The notes: generated by a model not told the origin, from the sequence alone. DNA of 11,161 nt from Saprospiraceae bacterium (GCA_015494245.1 WGBN01000204.1:1-11161), one strand, 5' to 3'. Positions 1-6,571 are shown, numbered from the stretch's first letter. Numbers and translations are program-made.

Positions 1-1148
1 AAATCTATGGGGTACTCCTGCGTGAAGCCGCCCACGGAAGCCGTCAGCAGGCCGTCTTCAATCACGGTGGTACCTGCTATCAAAGTGGCCGTAGCCGTTT
101 TGGAGGAAGCCAGTACCGTATAAGTATTGCTGCCCGCCTCGGCAAAACTGCCAAACTCCGTAAAGAAGGTGATTTCTCCATTGGCATCGGCCTTAGGACC
201 CAGCCGGGCGGTCAGTTTCAGACGCGAAAAGCCATCTGCCAAGAGCTGCTGCGCATCGCCCTCGGCAGTGAGCGTGATGACCTCATCGGTCGAGATGCCC
301 AGTTCGGGGTTTTCCAGCTTACAGGCCCCGAAGAAAGCGAGTAAGGTAAAGATCAGCAAAAGGCCGAGGCAGCCGCCTCCGGGCTTAGATTTGCCGGAAG
401 GCTCTGCAGAAGGCTTTTCGGGCTGCAGGGGGTGCCTTCGGGAAGACTCATCGAGCAGATCAGGGGCGATTTCCTCCACGTGGGTTTCGATTTCTTCAAC
501 CACATTGGAAACCGGCTCTGCATCGGCCACGGAAGAGGCTTCTTCGGGCTGCACCTCCGGCTCTTCGTCAGGAGCCGGCTCGGGGACTTCTTCCGTCAAC
601 TCAGGAGGTGGCTGTTCGCGGGGTTCGCCCTCTTCGCCTTCCTCTTCTTCTTCCGTAGAGGTGTCTTCGGCAACTTCCGTGTCTTCAGCAGTGTTTTCTT
701 CGGTCTCCTCACCATCTGTATCCGTGGAGGGTTCTGCGGGAGCAGCCGGATCGGCTACCACGGTGAACATTTCATCGGTCAGCGCTGCATCCGGCGCCAA
801 AGGCGTACCGGTACAGTGGATTTCCAACTCTATGGGGCGCTTGAAAGAGGTTTCGCCGGCGGCATTTTCCGCTTCGGCAATGAGGATGGTGAAATAGTTG
901 CCCGGCGCATCGGCCTTGGCGAAGAGCTTAAACACGCAATTCACCTCGGCATCGTCGGAGGCGGCATCAAAGTGCCGCGTAACGATCTGCGCTCCGTTGC
1001 CAAAGTGGCAATCATCCATGACGAGGCTGAGAGAGACCTTACACCTTCCCGCCAGGCGGGGTTTGACTTTGAGGTGTACCTCTTTCTTTTCTGAACAGGA
1101 CAGAACGACAGGGGGCGTATCCGTAAACTCTACAAATGGTCTGGACAT
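1..1148 (-). CDS. Membrane-anchored protein with acidic linker and Ig-like domain (3' end outside window)
   Basis: I do not recognise this protein as a named family. The 382 visible residues begin MSRPFVEFTD at the ATG 1146-1148 and run off the left edge. Residues 1-115 look like a beta-rich domain with cysteines at 18, 36, 47, 71 and 112. Residues about 130-240 are a Glu/Asp/Pro-rich, probably disordered linker. Residues 259-275 are a single hydrophobic segment (GCLGLLLIFTLLAFFGA) preceded by lysines and followed by Cys276, then an Ig-like/invasin-like beta domain from about 283 onward (ITLTAEGD, EITFFTEFGSF). Lysines before the segment suggest the N-terminal part stays in the cytoplasm and the Ig-like part is outside the inner membrane; this is inference. 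The gene starts 63 bases after the stop of the secreted protein upstream on the same strand, so the two are probably cotranscribed and may work together at the envelope. Confidence 0.75.
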   Translation of the reverse strand, partial: MSRPFVEFTDTPPVVLSCSEKKEVHLKVKPRLAGRCKVSLSLVMDDCHFGNGAQIVTRHFDAASDDAEVNCVFKLFAKADAPGNYFTILIAEAENAAGETSFKRPIELEIHCTGTPLAPDAALTDEMFTVVADPAAPAEPSTDTDGEETEENTAEDTEVAEDTSTEEEEEGEEGEPREQPPPELTEEVPEPAPDEEPEVQPEEASSVADAEPVSNVVEEIETHVEEIAPDLLDESSRRHPLQPEKPSAEPSGKSKPGGGCLGLLLIFTLLAFFGACKLENPELGISTDEVITLTAEGDAQQLLADGFSRLKLTARLGPKADANGEITFFTEFGSFAEAGSNTYTVLASSKTATATLIAGTTVIEDGLLTASVGGFTQEYPID

Positions 1149-1211
1149 ATCTTTGGGTTTTTGTGGTTGCTATATTATTGACGTCTGCAAGGCCCGAAGG
1201 CATCCATGGCC

Positions 1212-2627
1212 TCAGGGGGTGATTTGATATTGGTTGCCGCTAAACATCGTCTGAAAGCGGTTGAACAAATCCCCGTCGAAGTTGATGCCGATGACGGGAC
1301 CTACGCGCAGCGTACTCGTTTGCGTAAGCGGACTCAAAGAGGGCTGGGCAAAGAGCGTCCCCGCCAAGTCTATGGACATGTAGCGATTGACGTCAAAGCT
1401 GAAGCCCAGCAGCGGATAGACGCCTATGGCCTTTTCCAACAGTTGGCCGCGGTACTCCAATTGGCCTCCAAAAGCCACACCGGCCAGAATGGAAAGGCGA
1501 TTCACGAAGTACTCTCCGGTGAGGTAGGGCTGCGGCAGGCGTTTGTCCACCGGACGCAGGTAAAACTTCAGTGCGGAGTAGCCGAGGGCGTCGAAGGAGC
1601 GGTCTTTGGAGGGCAGGTTGAGCCCGACCATAGCGCCGCCGAAAGCCGTGCCTATGCGGATGGCATCCACTTCGGCCATGCTCAGCGCTTCGGGCTGCTC
1701 GATGGTATAAGTTACGCGGGCTTCGACCAGCTTTTGGCGCACGATTTGGAGCATCTCAGGCAGGGCTTCCCGCAGGGCCCGGATTTTTTCTTCGGCGGCC
1801 TGCTGCTGAGCTTCCATGGAGGCGATGGCCTCTTTCAGGGCTTCGGCATCTTCTGAGCCCGGCTCCAGCTCACCGAGTTCGGCTTTGGCTTGGGCCAGTT
1901 GGTCTTTCAGGAAATCCAGTGTTTGCAAGGTAGAGCTGTAGCTGCCGATTTCGCGGCTGAGGCGCTGTAAGGTGGCGCTGCTGATGGGCAGATTTTCGTA
2001 TTTGGGATAAACGCGGGCATCGGCACTGAAGTAGGCGGCATATTCGTCCATTTGGCCGAGGTAGGCGCCCAGTTCCATGTTGATGATCTCGCGGATATCG
2101 CTTTGGGTGATCCCTCCCTGCTCGAGCACCTTGTCAAAAACGCGGTCGGCGATACGCGAGATGAGTTCGTCTTTTTGGTCTTCGTCCAGCTCAAATTCGA
2201 CGGGTACTTTGTAGGTGAATTGCAGCACATAACGCGAGGCAAATTCCAGCGGCCTGTCTATGTACAGGCGAAAGACCTCTTCCTGGTTGGCCTCATCTGC
2301 CGACCAGCGGGAGCTGACGATGGGCGGGCCTGCCAGGGTTTCTGCCACTTCGGTAGAAGTTACCGGACGGGCGCTTCGGCGGGCGCCATAGTAATGCCCG
2401 GGGAGCTGCCAGATTTTCACTTCCACGAGTCGTGCTTTTTCGCCTTTCGGCAAATGCGTGCTGCCGATGATAAAGAAGTGCCTTCCGTAGGGCAGGCTGC
2501 CCACGATTTTGCCCTGCTCATACGAGACTTCCGGTAGGGCAGACATCTGTGCAGACAGCAGTGCGGGCGAGAGGAAGCTCAGCAGAGACAAGGCACAGAG
2601 AAGCAATAAGTCTTTTCCTTTCATCAT
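1212..2627 (-). CDS. Secreted coiled-coil protein with beta-barrel-like C-terminus, function unknown
   Basis: A 471-residue protein I cannot assign to a named family. It starts with a clear signal peptide (MMKGKDLLLLCALSLLSFLS, likely cut after LLSA, before Gln27), so it goes to the periplasm or outer membrane. I chose the ATG at 2625-2627 (the adjacent ATG at 2622-2624 is equally possible); the frame stays open to a TTG at 2654 but that adds residues before the signal peptide. Residues 35-145 look beta-rich. Residues about 150-310 are helical, with a likely coiled coil at 232-302 rich in Glu, Ala, Gln and Leu. From about 320 alternating hydrophobic stretches rich in Gly and Tyr (IRIGTAFGGAMVGLNL, SILAGVAFGGQLEYRG, IGVYPLLGFSFDVNRY) resemble strands of a small outer-membrane barrel. 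The final residues are not the classic aromatic end of a barrel strand, so membrane insertion is not certain. The next gene on this strand follows after 63 bases. Confidence 0.8.
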   Translation of the reverse strand: MMKGKDLLLLCALSLLSFLSPALLSAQMSALPEVSYEQGKIVGSLPYGRHFFIIGSTHLPKGEKARLVEVKIWQLPGHYYGARRSARPVTSTEVAETLAGPPIVSSRWSADEANQEEVFRLYIDRPLEFASRYVLQFTYKVPVEFELDEDQKDELISRIADRVFDKVLEQGGITQSDIREIINMELGAYLGQMDEYAAYFSADARVYPKYENLPISSATLQRLSREIGSYSSTLQTLDFLKDQLAQAKAELGELEPGSEDAEALKEAIASMEAQQQAAEEKIRALREALPEMLQIVRQKLVEARVTYTIEQPEALSMAEVDAIRIGTAFGGAMVGLNLPSKDRSFDALGYSALKFYLRPVDKRLPQPYLTGEYFVNRLSILAGVAFGGQLEYRGQLLEKAIGVYPLLGFSFDVNRYMSIDLAGTLFAQPSLSPLTQTSTLRVGPVIGINFDGDLFNRFQTMFSGNQYQITP

Positions 2628-2677
2628 GTATTGTTTTTCAAAGCACTTACTCAAAACGAGCCGGTGTGGGTGGCTTA

Positions 2678-2707
2678 TTGAGTTTAAAAATAATGGCCCT
2701 ATCTTTG
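2678..2707 (+). promoter_or_regulatory. Bacteroidota-type promoter facing away from any visible gene
   Basis: TTG at 2678-2680 and TATCTTTG at 2700-2707 are separated by 19 bases and fit the phylum's -33/-7 consensus (TTG, TAnnTTTG). Transcription would start near 2713 and run rightward, antisense to the TPR gene, toward the GC-rich palindrome at 2731-2767. No credible plus-strand gene follows. It may drive a small RNA or be a chance match. Confidence 0.4.
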
Positions 2708-2730
2708 TTTTTGGGCTACCTACATCATGA

Positions 2731-2767
2731 GGCCTGCCCGCGCCCCTTGCCCCTGAAGGGGTAGGCC
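2731..2767. repeat. GC-rich palindromic element (REP-like or terminator hairpin)
   Basis: Outer arms GGCCT (2731-2735) and AGGCC (2763-2767) enclose an inner stem CCCC-TGAA-GGGG (2750-2761); CCCCTT at 2743-2748 can pair with AAGGGG at 2756-2761 as an alternative. It lies just past the stop of the TPR gene and could end that transcript, but no T-run follows on the minus strand. Short CCCCTxxAGGGG-like elements recur between genes in Bacteroidota genomes as far as I recall; only one copy is in this window. Confidence 0.45.
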
Positions 2768-2804
2768 ACCCGCGTTCTTTTAATTGTGCGGGCTTTAGCG
2801 TTGT

Positions 2805-3113
2805 TCACATCAAGTCATCGGCAGCCGTGCGCAGCTCGCTGAAAGCGTGTTGGTCGCCCACGGCTTTGCAGCGCTGCATGCCTTCTTCGTAGATGGCCAT
2901 AGCCTGTTGCGGTTGCCCCAGTTGTTCGTACAACTTTCCAAGGTGGTAGTAAAAGCCCACGTAATCGGGATGGAGCGAACGCAATTCCAAAAAGGTCTCC
3001 AGCGCTTTTTCTTTTTCACCGGCTTTTTCGTACTCCTTAGCCAGGGCGTAGAGCAGGAAGGCGTCGTTTTGCTGAGTTTCCAGCATGTCCAATATGCGTT
3101 GCATCCTATCCAT
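2805..3113 (-). CDS. Short TPR-repeat protein
   Basis: A 102-residue, probably cytoplasmic protein made almost wholly of helical TPR-type repeats. Residues about 18-46 (LLYALAKEYEKAGEKEKALE) and 52-82 (YVGFYYHLGKLYEQLGQPQQ, then AMAIYEEG) show the spacing of small and large residues typical of TPR helix pairs: Ala/Gly in the turn, Tyr near helix ends, Ala at the close of helix B. There is no signal peptide or enzyme domain, so a protein-protein contact role is likely. It starts at ATG 3111-3113 (a second ATG three codons later is possible) just 14 bases after the stop of the E1 dehydrogenase gene, so the two almost certainly share a transcript. Whether it binds the dehydrogenase complex cannot be told from the sequence. 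Confidence 0.85.
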   Translation of the reverse strand: MDRMQRILDMLETQQNDAFLLYALAKEYEKAGEKEKALETFLELRSLHPDYVGFYYHLGKLYEQLGQPQQAMAIYEEGMQRCKAVGDQHAFSELRTAADDLM

Positions 3114-3127
3114 AAGCAGCGATTTTA

Positions 3128-5587
3128 CTACGATTTTTTGTCAAACGGAAGAGCGAGGCCCGGGGGACCAAACCTTCCGGGTTCGGCTTCGTACATCACC
3201 TCAAAGACGGCCTGATAGACATCTTCGGCATTGGGCTTGGAGAAGTAGTCTCCATCCGAGCCATAGGGCGAGCGATGTTCGGAGGCCGTGAGGGTTCGGG
3301 GCGGGGAATCGAGGTAGCGGTATCCGCCCTGCACTTCCAGTACCTGCCGCATCATGAATGCCGTGGCGCCTCCGGGCACGTCTTCATCCATGAAGATGAT
3401 GCGGTTGGTCTTTTTGAGAGAATCCACGATCAGGCCGGGCAGGTCGAAGGGCAGCAGGGTTTGCACGTCAATCAGTTCTACGGAGATGCCGTCTTGCTCT
3501 AAGAGTTTGATGCCCTCTTGAGCTACCCGCACACAGGAGCCATAGGTAACCAGGGTGAGGTCCGTGCCCTGTTGAAGGATTTCCGGCACGCCGAGGGGCA
3601 CGGTAAAAGTGCCGATGTTGTCGGGCAATTTTTCTTTGAGGCGATAGCCGTTGAGGCATTCGATGACGAGGCCTGGCTCATCGCTTTGGAGGAGGGTGTT
3701 GTACATGCCTGCCGCGCGCGTCATATCGCGGGGCACCAACACGTACATACCGCGCAGGGCGTTGAGCAACACGCCCATAGGCGAGCCCGTATGCCAGATG
3801 CCTTCGAGGCGATGCCCGCGGGTGCGTATGATGACCGGGGCTTTTTGGATGCCATCGGAGCGGTAGCGCAGGGTGGCGAGGTCGTCTGTCAGCGGTTCGA
3901 GGGCATAGACGAGATAATCGAGGTACTGGATTTCGGCCAGGGGACGCAGGCCTCTCAGGGCCATGCCGATGGCCTGGCCGACAATGGTCCATTCGCGTAT
4001 GCCGGTGTCGAAGACGCGCTCTTCGCCGTATTTGGCCTGCAGGCCGGCGAAGCCCTGGTTCACGTCTCCGATGTGGCCGAGGTCTTCGCCAAAGGCGATA
4101 AAGCGTGGGTCGCGCTCCAGCACCTTGTCGAAGAAGGCGTTAAGCACCTGAAAGCCGTTGACTACGGGCGAGTCGCCGGAGTATTGCGGAGCGATGGCGG
4201 GCACTTTCAAGGCAGAAGCCGGGAGGTCGCCGTAGAAATGCGCGTGGTAATCGCGCTTTGATTTTTCGAGGGCTTGTTCGAGCCAGGCGTGGAGTTCGTC
4301 CAGAGCGGGATTGGGATAGGGCCTTGCGAGAAAAGCCAGTCTGCGGGCATGGCTCACCAGTTCGTAGTAGAGCGGCTCTTTCATTTGCCGAAAGGCAGAG
4401 AAGAGGCTTTCTGTTTTTTCTTTGTCCGCTGCGGATTTCGCCTGAGAAGCGATGTATGGCATGAGGCGCTCATAGATGGCTTCCAGCGTTTTGCGCCCTT
4501 CGCGTGCGGGGCGGAGGTAGTTGTCCCAGGCTTTGTTGCGGGCTTCGCGGACGAGTTTTTTGGCTTCGGCCTCGATGGCGTCTAAGGCTTCTGCGGAGGC
4601 CAGGCCTTCGGCCAGCATCCACGCCCGCATCCGGCGGATGCCGTCGGCTTCCTGCTCCCATTGCAGGCGTTCTTTGGATTTGTAGCGCTCGTGGGAGCCG
4701 GAGGTGGAGTGCCCCTGGGGCTGGGTTACTTCAGTGATGTGGAAGAGGGCGGGAATATGCTCTTTGCGCATGCGTTTGATGCCGCGTTCATACATTTGCC
4801 GCAAGGCAGCATAATCCCAACCTTTGGCCGTATAGATGCGCAGTCCGCCGCTCTTGTCGTACTTCATGCCGGCGAGGGCTTTGGAGATGCTTTTCTTGGT
4901 GGTTTGGTAGTCAATGGGTACCGATATGCCGTAGCCGTCATCCCAGACGGAGATGGCCAGAGGCAGTTGCATGACGCAGGCTGCATTGACCGTTTCCCAG
5001 AAGATGCCTTCGGAAGTGGAGGCATCGCCTATGGTGCAAAAGCAGACCTCATTGCCCCCGTTGGAGAAGATGGTGTCTTTGAGGGCTTTGATTTCGCGGT
5101 ATTTTTTGGAAGCCAGGGCGAGGCCGAGGCCCCGGGCCATTTGACCTGCTGTGGGGGAGATGTCGGCAGAGATGTTGTACTGCTCGAGTTGGTTGAGCCA
5201 TTGGCCTTCTTCATCTATGAGGGGCGTTGCAAAATGGGCATTCATTTGGCGGCCTCCGCTCATGGGGTCGTTTTCGGGGTCAGCATAGAGCTGTGCGAAA
5301 TAGTCTTCGACGCTCAGCAGGCCGAGGGCAAAGAGGATGGTTTGATCGCGGTAATAACCGGAGCGCCAATCGCCTTTGCGGAAACTTCTGGCGAGGGCTA
5401 CCTGGGCGACCTCTTTGCCGTCGCCGGTGATGCCAAACTTTCCTCTGCCCGTGAGGACATCCCGCCGGGCCAGGATGCTGACTTCTCTGCTGATGCAGCA
5501 GATGCGATAGTCTTCCAGCAGTTCGGAGATGGAGAAAACGGAAGCATCGGGAGTGATGTCTGCTTCTTTTGCGTTTGTTGATGCCAT
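3128..5587 (-). CDS. 2-oxoacid dehydrogenase E1 component, fused alpha and beta subunits
   Basis: An 819-residue thiamine-diphosphate enzyme that decarboxylates a 2-oxo acid and passes the acyl group to the lipoyl E2 subunit. E1-alpha covers about residues 20-380: HFATP near 118, the cofactor motif GDASTSEG at 187-194 ending in WDDGYGISVP at 215-224, and the loop GHSTSGSHERY at 292-302 matching the phosphorylation-loop region of E1-alpha. A helical linker of about 90 residues leads to E1-beta (about 475-800): AFGEDLGHIGDVNQGF at 498-513, DTGIREWTIVGQAIGMALRG at 527-546, DEDVPGG at 734-740 and SEHRSPYGSDGDYFSKPNAE at 769-788. The full length fits the single-chain form common in Bacteroidota. 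The closest families are branched-chain 2-oxoacid and pyruvate dehydrogenases; the true substrate is not settled by sequence alone. No E2 or E3 gene is in the window. The start at 5585-5587 (MASTNAKEAD) is preferred over an in-frame ATG at 5672-5674, which would add a 29-residue tail lying across the intergenic inverted repeat. Confidence 0.93.
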   Translation of the reverse strand: MASTNAKEADITPDASVFSISELLEDYRICCISREVSILARRDVLTGRGKFGITGDGKEVAQVALARSFRKGDWRSGYYRDQTILFALGLLSVEDYFAQLYADPENDPMSGGRQMNAHFATPLIDEEGQWLNQLEQYNISADISPTAGQMARGLGLALASKKYREIKALKDTIFSNGGNEVCFCTIGDASTSEGIFWETVNAACVMQLPLAISVWDDGYGISVPIDYQTTKKSISKALAGMKYDKSGGLRIYTAKGWDYAALRQMYERGIKRMRKEHIPALFHITEVTQPQGHSTSGSHERYKSKERLQWEQEADGIRRMRAWMLAEGLASAEALDAIEAEAKKLVREARNKAWDNYLRPAREGRKTLEAIYERLMPYIASQAKSAADKEKTESLFSAFRQMKEPLYYELVSHARRLAFLARPYPNPALDELHAWLEQALEKSKRDYHAHFYGDLPASALKVPAIAPQYSGDSPVVNGFQVLNAFFDKVLERDPRFIAFGEDLGHIGDVNQGFAGLQAKYGEERVFDTGIREWTIVGQAIGMALRGLRPLAEIQYLDYLVYALEPLTDDLATLRYRSDGIQKAPVIIRTRGHRLEGIWHTGSPMGVLLNALRGMYVLVPRDMTRAAGMYNTLLQSDEPGLVIECLNGYRLKEKLPDNIGTFTVPLGVPEILQQGTDLTLVTYGSCVRVAQEGIKLLEQDGISVELIDVQTLLPFDLPGLIVDSLKKTNRIIFMDEDVPGGATAFMMRQVLEVQGGYRYLDSPPRTLTASEHRSPYGSDGDYFSKPNAEDVYQAVFEVMYEAEPGRFGPPGLALPFDKKS

Positions 5588-5609
5588 ATATATAGGTATT
5601 AGTATCCTG

Positions 5610-5635
5610 CCGCTAAGATAAGTAATATTTAGCGG
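5610..5635. repeat. Inverted repeat upstream of the E1 gene
   Basis: Arms CCGCTAA (5610-5616) and TTAGCGG (5629-5635) match perfectly around an AT-rich 12-base centre. It sits 23-48 bases before the E1 start, where a promoter or operator is expected; TATCTTAG, a near match to the -7 element, lies in it on the minus strand. It could be an operator for a dimeric repressor or a hairpin in the leader. Confidence 0.4.
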
Positions 5636-5733
5636 ATGGAGGAGCGGGTTTTCAGGCTCCGTTACAGATTTCATTAACAGCTTCTTAACGGCATAATAAC
5701 AAGAGAGGTGATGCGATTCTGTTTGCAGAAGCG

Positions 5734-5741
5734 TATCTTTG
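5734..5741 (+). promoter_or_regulatory. -7 promoter element of the DUF1573 gene
   Basis: TATCTTTG fits the Bacteroidota -7 consensus TAnnTTTG and lies 38 bases before the ATG of the DUF1573 gene, giving a leader of roughly 30 bases. No good TTG is found 19-23 bases further upstream, so the -33 half is weak. Confidence 0.55.
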
Positions 5742-5779
5742 TGGCGATATTTATTTCAAACCAAAAAACACATGAAGCG

Positions 5780-6256
5780 ATGAAGAAATCCTTATTTAGT
5801 CTCGCGTTTATCCTGCTTTTTGCGGGCTGGGTATCTGCCCAACAGCAAAATACGGCTCAGCAGCAGCAACAAACTCAAGCTGAAGAACAGCAACAAAGCG
5901 GCGGCCCTGTGATGACTTTTGATGAGACCACGATTGACTACGGTGTAATTGAGCAAGGCTCTGACCCCTACCGCTACTTCAACTTCACCAATACGGGCGA
6001 TGCTCCTCTGATCATCTCTAACGCCCGCGGAAGCTGCGGCTGCACCGTTCCCACCTGGCCCAAGGAGCCTATCCTGCCCGGTGAATCCGCTCAAATCAAA
6101 GTGCGCTACGACACCAAGCGCATCGGCAAATTCACCAAAACCGTAACGCTGACGACCAACGAGGCCGAGGGTACCCATCGCCTCATCATCAAAGGCGAGG
6201 TGAAACCCAAGCAGGAAGAACCCGCCGCCATCCCAGAAAGCAAGGGTGGCTTCTAA
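5780..6256 (+). CDS. Secreted DUF1573 protein
   Basis: A 158-residue exported protein. Residues 1-20 form a signal peptide (MKKSLFSLAFILLFAGWVSA) with a likely cut before Gln21; there is no lipobox cysteine. Residues 21-40 are a glutamine-rich spacer. Residues about 44-140 match DUF1573: FDETTIDYGVIEQGSDPYRY, then FNFTNTGDAPLIISNARGSCGCT with the characteristic SCGCT at 85-89, then LPGESAQIKVRYDTKRIGKF. The domain is an Ig-like/ASPM-SPD-2-Hydin-type beta sandwich, very common in Bacteroidota and without a settled function. The frame extends upstream to 5708, but the signal peptide fixes the start at ATG 5780. A TATCTTTG element precedes it and a strong terminator follows, so it is a single-gene transcript. 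The linkage to dnaA is positional, not functional, as far as the sequence shows. Confidence 0.92.
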   Translation: MKKSLFSLAFILLFAGWVSAQQQNTAQQQQQTQAEEQQQSGGPVMTFDETTIDYGVIEQGSDPYRYFNFTNTGDAPLIISNARGSCGCTVPTWPKEPILPGESAQIKVRYDTKRIGKFTKTVTLTTNEAEGTHRLIIKGEVKPKQEEPAAIPESKGGF

Positions 6257-6281
6257 GAAGCAAATGCTTTTTCCATGAGAG

Positions 6282-6314
6282 AAAGAGAGGGCCGCATGCG
6301 GCCCTCTCTTTTTT
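6282..6314 (+). terminator. Intrinsic terminator after the DUF1573 gene
   Basis: A perfect 15-bp palindrome (6282-6296 against 6297-6311, centred on GCATGC) ends in six T residues at 6309-6314, 25 bases after the stop codon. The A residues on the left arm could let it work on the other strand too. It shields the origin-like region from DUF1573 transcription. Confidence 0.9.
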
Positions 6315-6351
6315 GTTAGAATAATACTAAAAAAAATACCCACAATCCGGC

Positions 6352-6360
6352 TGTGGATAA
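6352..6360 (-). promoter_or_regulatory. DnaA box 1 (perfect)
   Basis: TGTGGATAA, the exact reverse complement of the DnaA consensus TTATCCACA. It is the box closest to the left AT-rich tract. Confidence 0.85.
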
Positions 6361-6372
6361 AGACCCGCAAGA

Positions 6373-6381
6373 TGTGGATAA
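6373..6381 (-). promoter_or_regulatory. DnaA box 2 (perfect)
   Basis: A second exact TGTGGATAA in the same orientation, 21 bases start-to-start from the first, i.e. two helical turns. Confidence 0.85.
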
Positions 6382-6391
6382 GCCGGAGAGC

Positions 6392-6418
6392 GAAAATACG
6401 CTCAGCGGGCGTATCTTC
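6392..6418. repeat. Inverted repeat between the DnaA box pairs
   Basis: GAAAATACGC (6392-6401) and GCGTATCTTC (6409-6418) are inverted repeats with one mismatch around a 7-base centre. It lies between the two pairs of DnaA boxes, where a structural or protein-binding element of the origin could sit. Confidence 0.45.
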
Positions 6419-6485
6419 TAACTTACTGATATTCAGGCAGTTCTCTACTTTGGTAAGCAGCCGGAAAAAATTCTGATTTCGGGAA

Positions 6486-6494
6486 GTTTCCACA
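6486..6494 (+). promoter_or_regulatory. DnaA box 3 (one mismatch)
   Basis: GTTTCCACA differs from the relaxed consensus TTWTNCACA only at the first base. It faces opposite to boxes 1 and 2. Confidence 0.6.
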
Positions 6495-6495
6495 G

Positions 6496-6504
6496 CTATC
6501 CACA
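6496..6504 (+). promoter_or_regulatory. DnaA box 4 (one mismatch)
   Basis: CTATCCACA differs from TTATCCACA only at the first base, and starts 10 bases after box 3, one helical turn. Confidence 0.65.
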
Positions 6505-6539
6505 GCCTGTTAAAACATGTAAATTGGAAATAAAAAAAG

Positions 6540-6571
6540 TTGGCGCGGTTATCATTTTTTTCAGACCTTTG
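6540..6571 (+). promoter_or_regulatory. Likely dnaA promoter
   Basis: TTG at 6540-6542 and GACCTTTG at 6564-6571, 21 bases apart, match the -33/-7 pattern with one change in the -7 (G for the first T). Transcription would start near 6578, leaving a leader of about 230 bases before dnaA. DnaA boxes 3 and 4 end 35 bases upstream, so DnaA could repress or tune this promoter. Confidence 0.5.

Larger units (their letters stand above)
6309..6545. other. Candidate chromosomal replication origin (oriC)
   Basis: This non-coding DNA upstream of dnaA has two exact 9-base DnaA boxes on the minus strand (6352-6360, 6373-6381) and two one-mismatch boxes on the plus strand (6486-6494, 6496-6504). AT-rich tracts lie outside each pair: 6309-6338 (nearly all A/T, with a run of eight A) and 6511-6540. 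Box starts are 21 and 10 bases apart, about two and one helical turns, so paired boxes face the same side of the helix. Genes diverge around this region. Together this fits an origin with the left AT tract as a possible unwinding element. The same boxes could instead serve only DnaA autoregulation. Confidence 0.65.

Noticed and set aside
1148..1155. TATCTTTG on the plus strand as a promoter -7 element
   Set aside because: No TTG at the right distance, no plus-strand gene behind it, and it overlaps the start codon of a minus-strand gene.
2628..2654. TTG start for the secreted coiled-coil protein
   Set aside because: It would put nine extra residues before a good signal peptide, and TTG is a less likely start than the two ATG codons at 2622-2627.
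4661..5581. A 306-codon plus-strand open frame, with several others (127-897, 3518-4261, 7475-8224, 9554-10222)
   Set aside because: They lie opposite genes with clear families or signal peptides, have odd composition and no recognisable motifs. They are a by-product of the GC-rich codon use of the real genes.
6336..6344. ATACCCACA as a fifth DnaA box
   Set aside because: It differs from the consensus at two positions including a core base.
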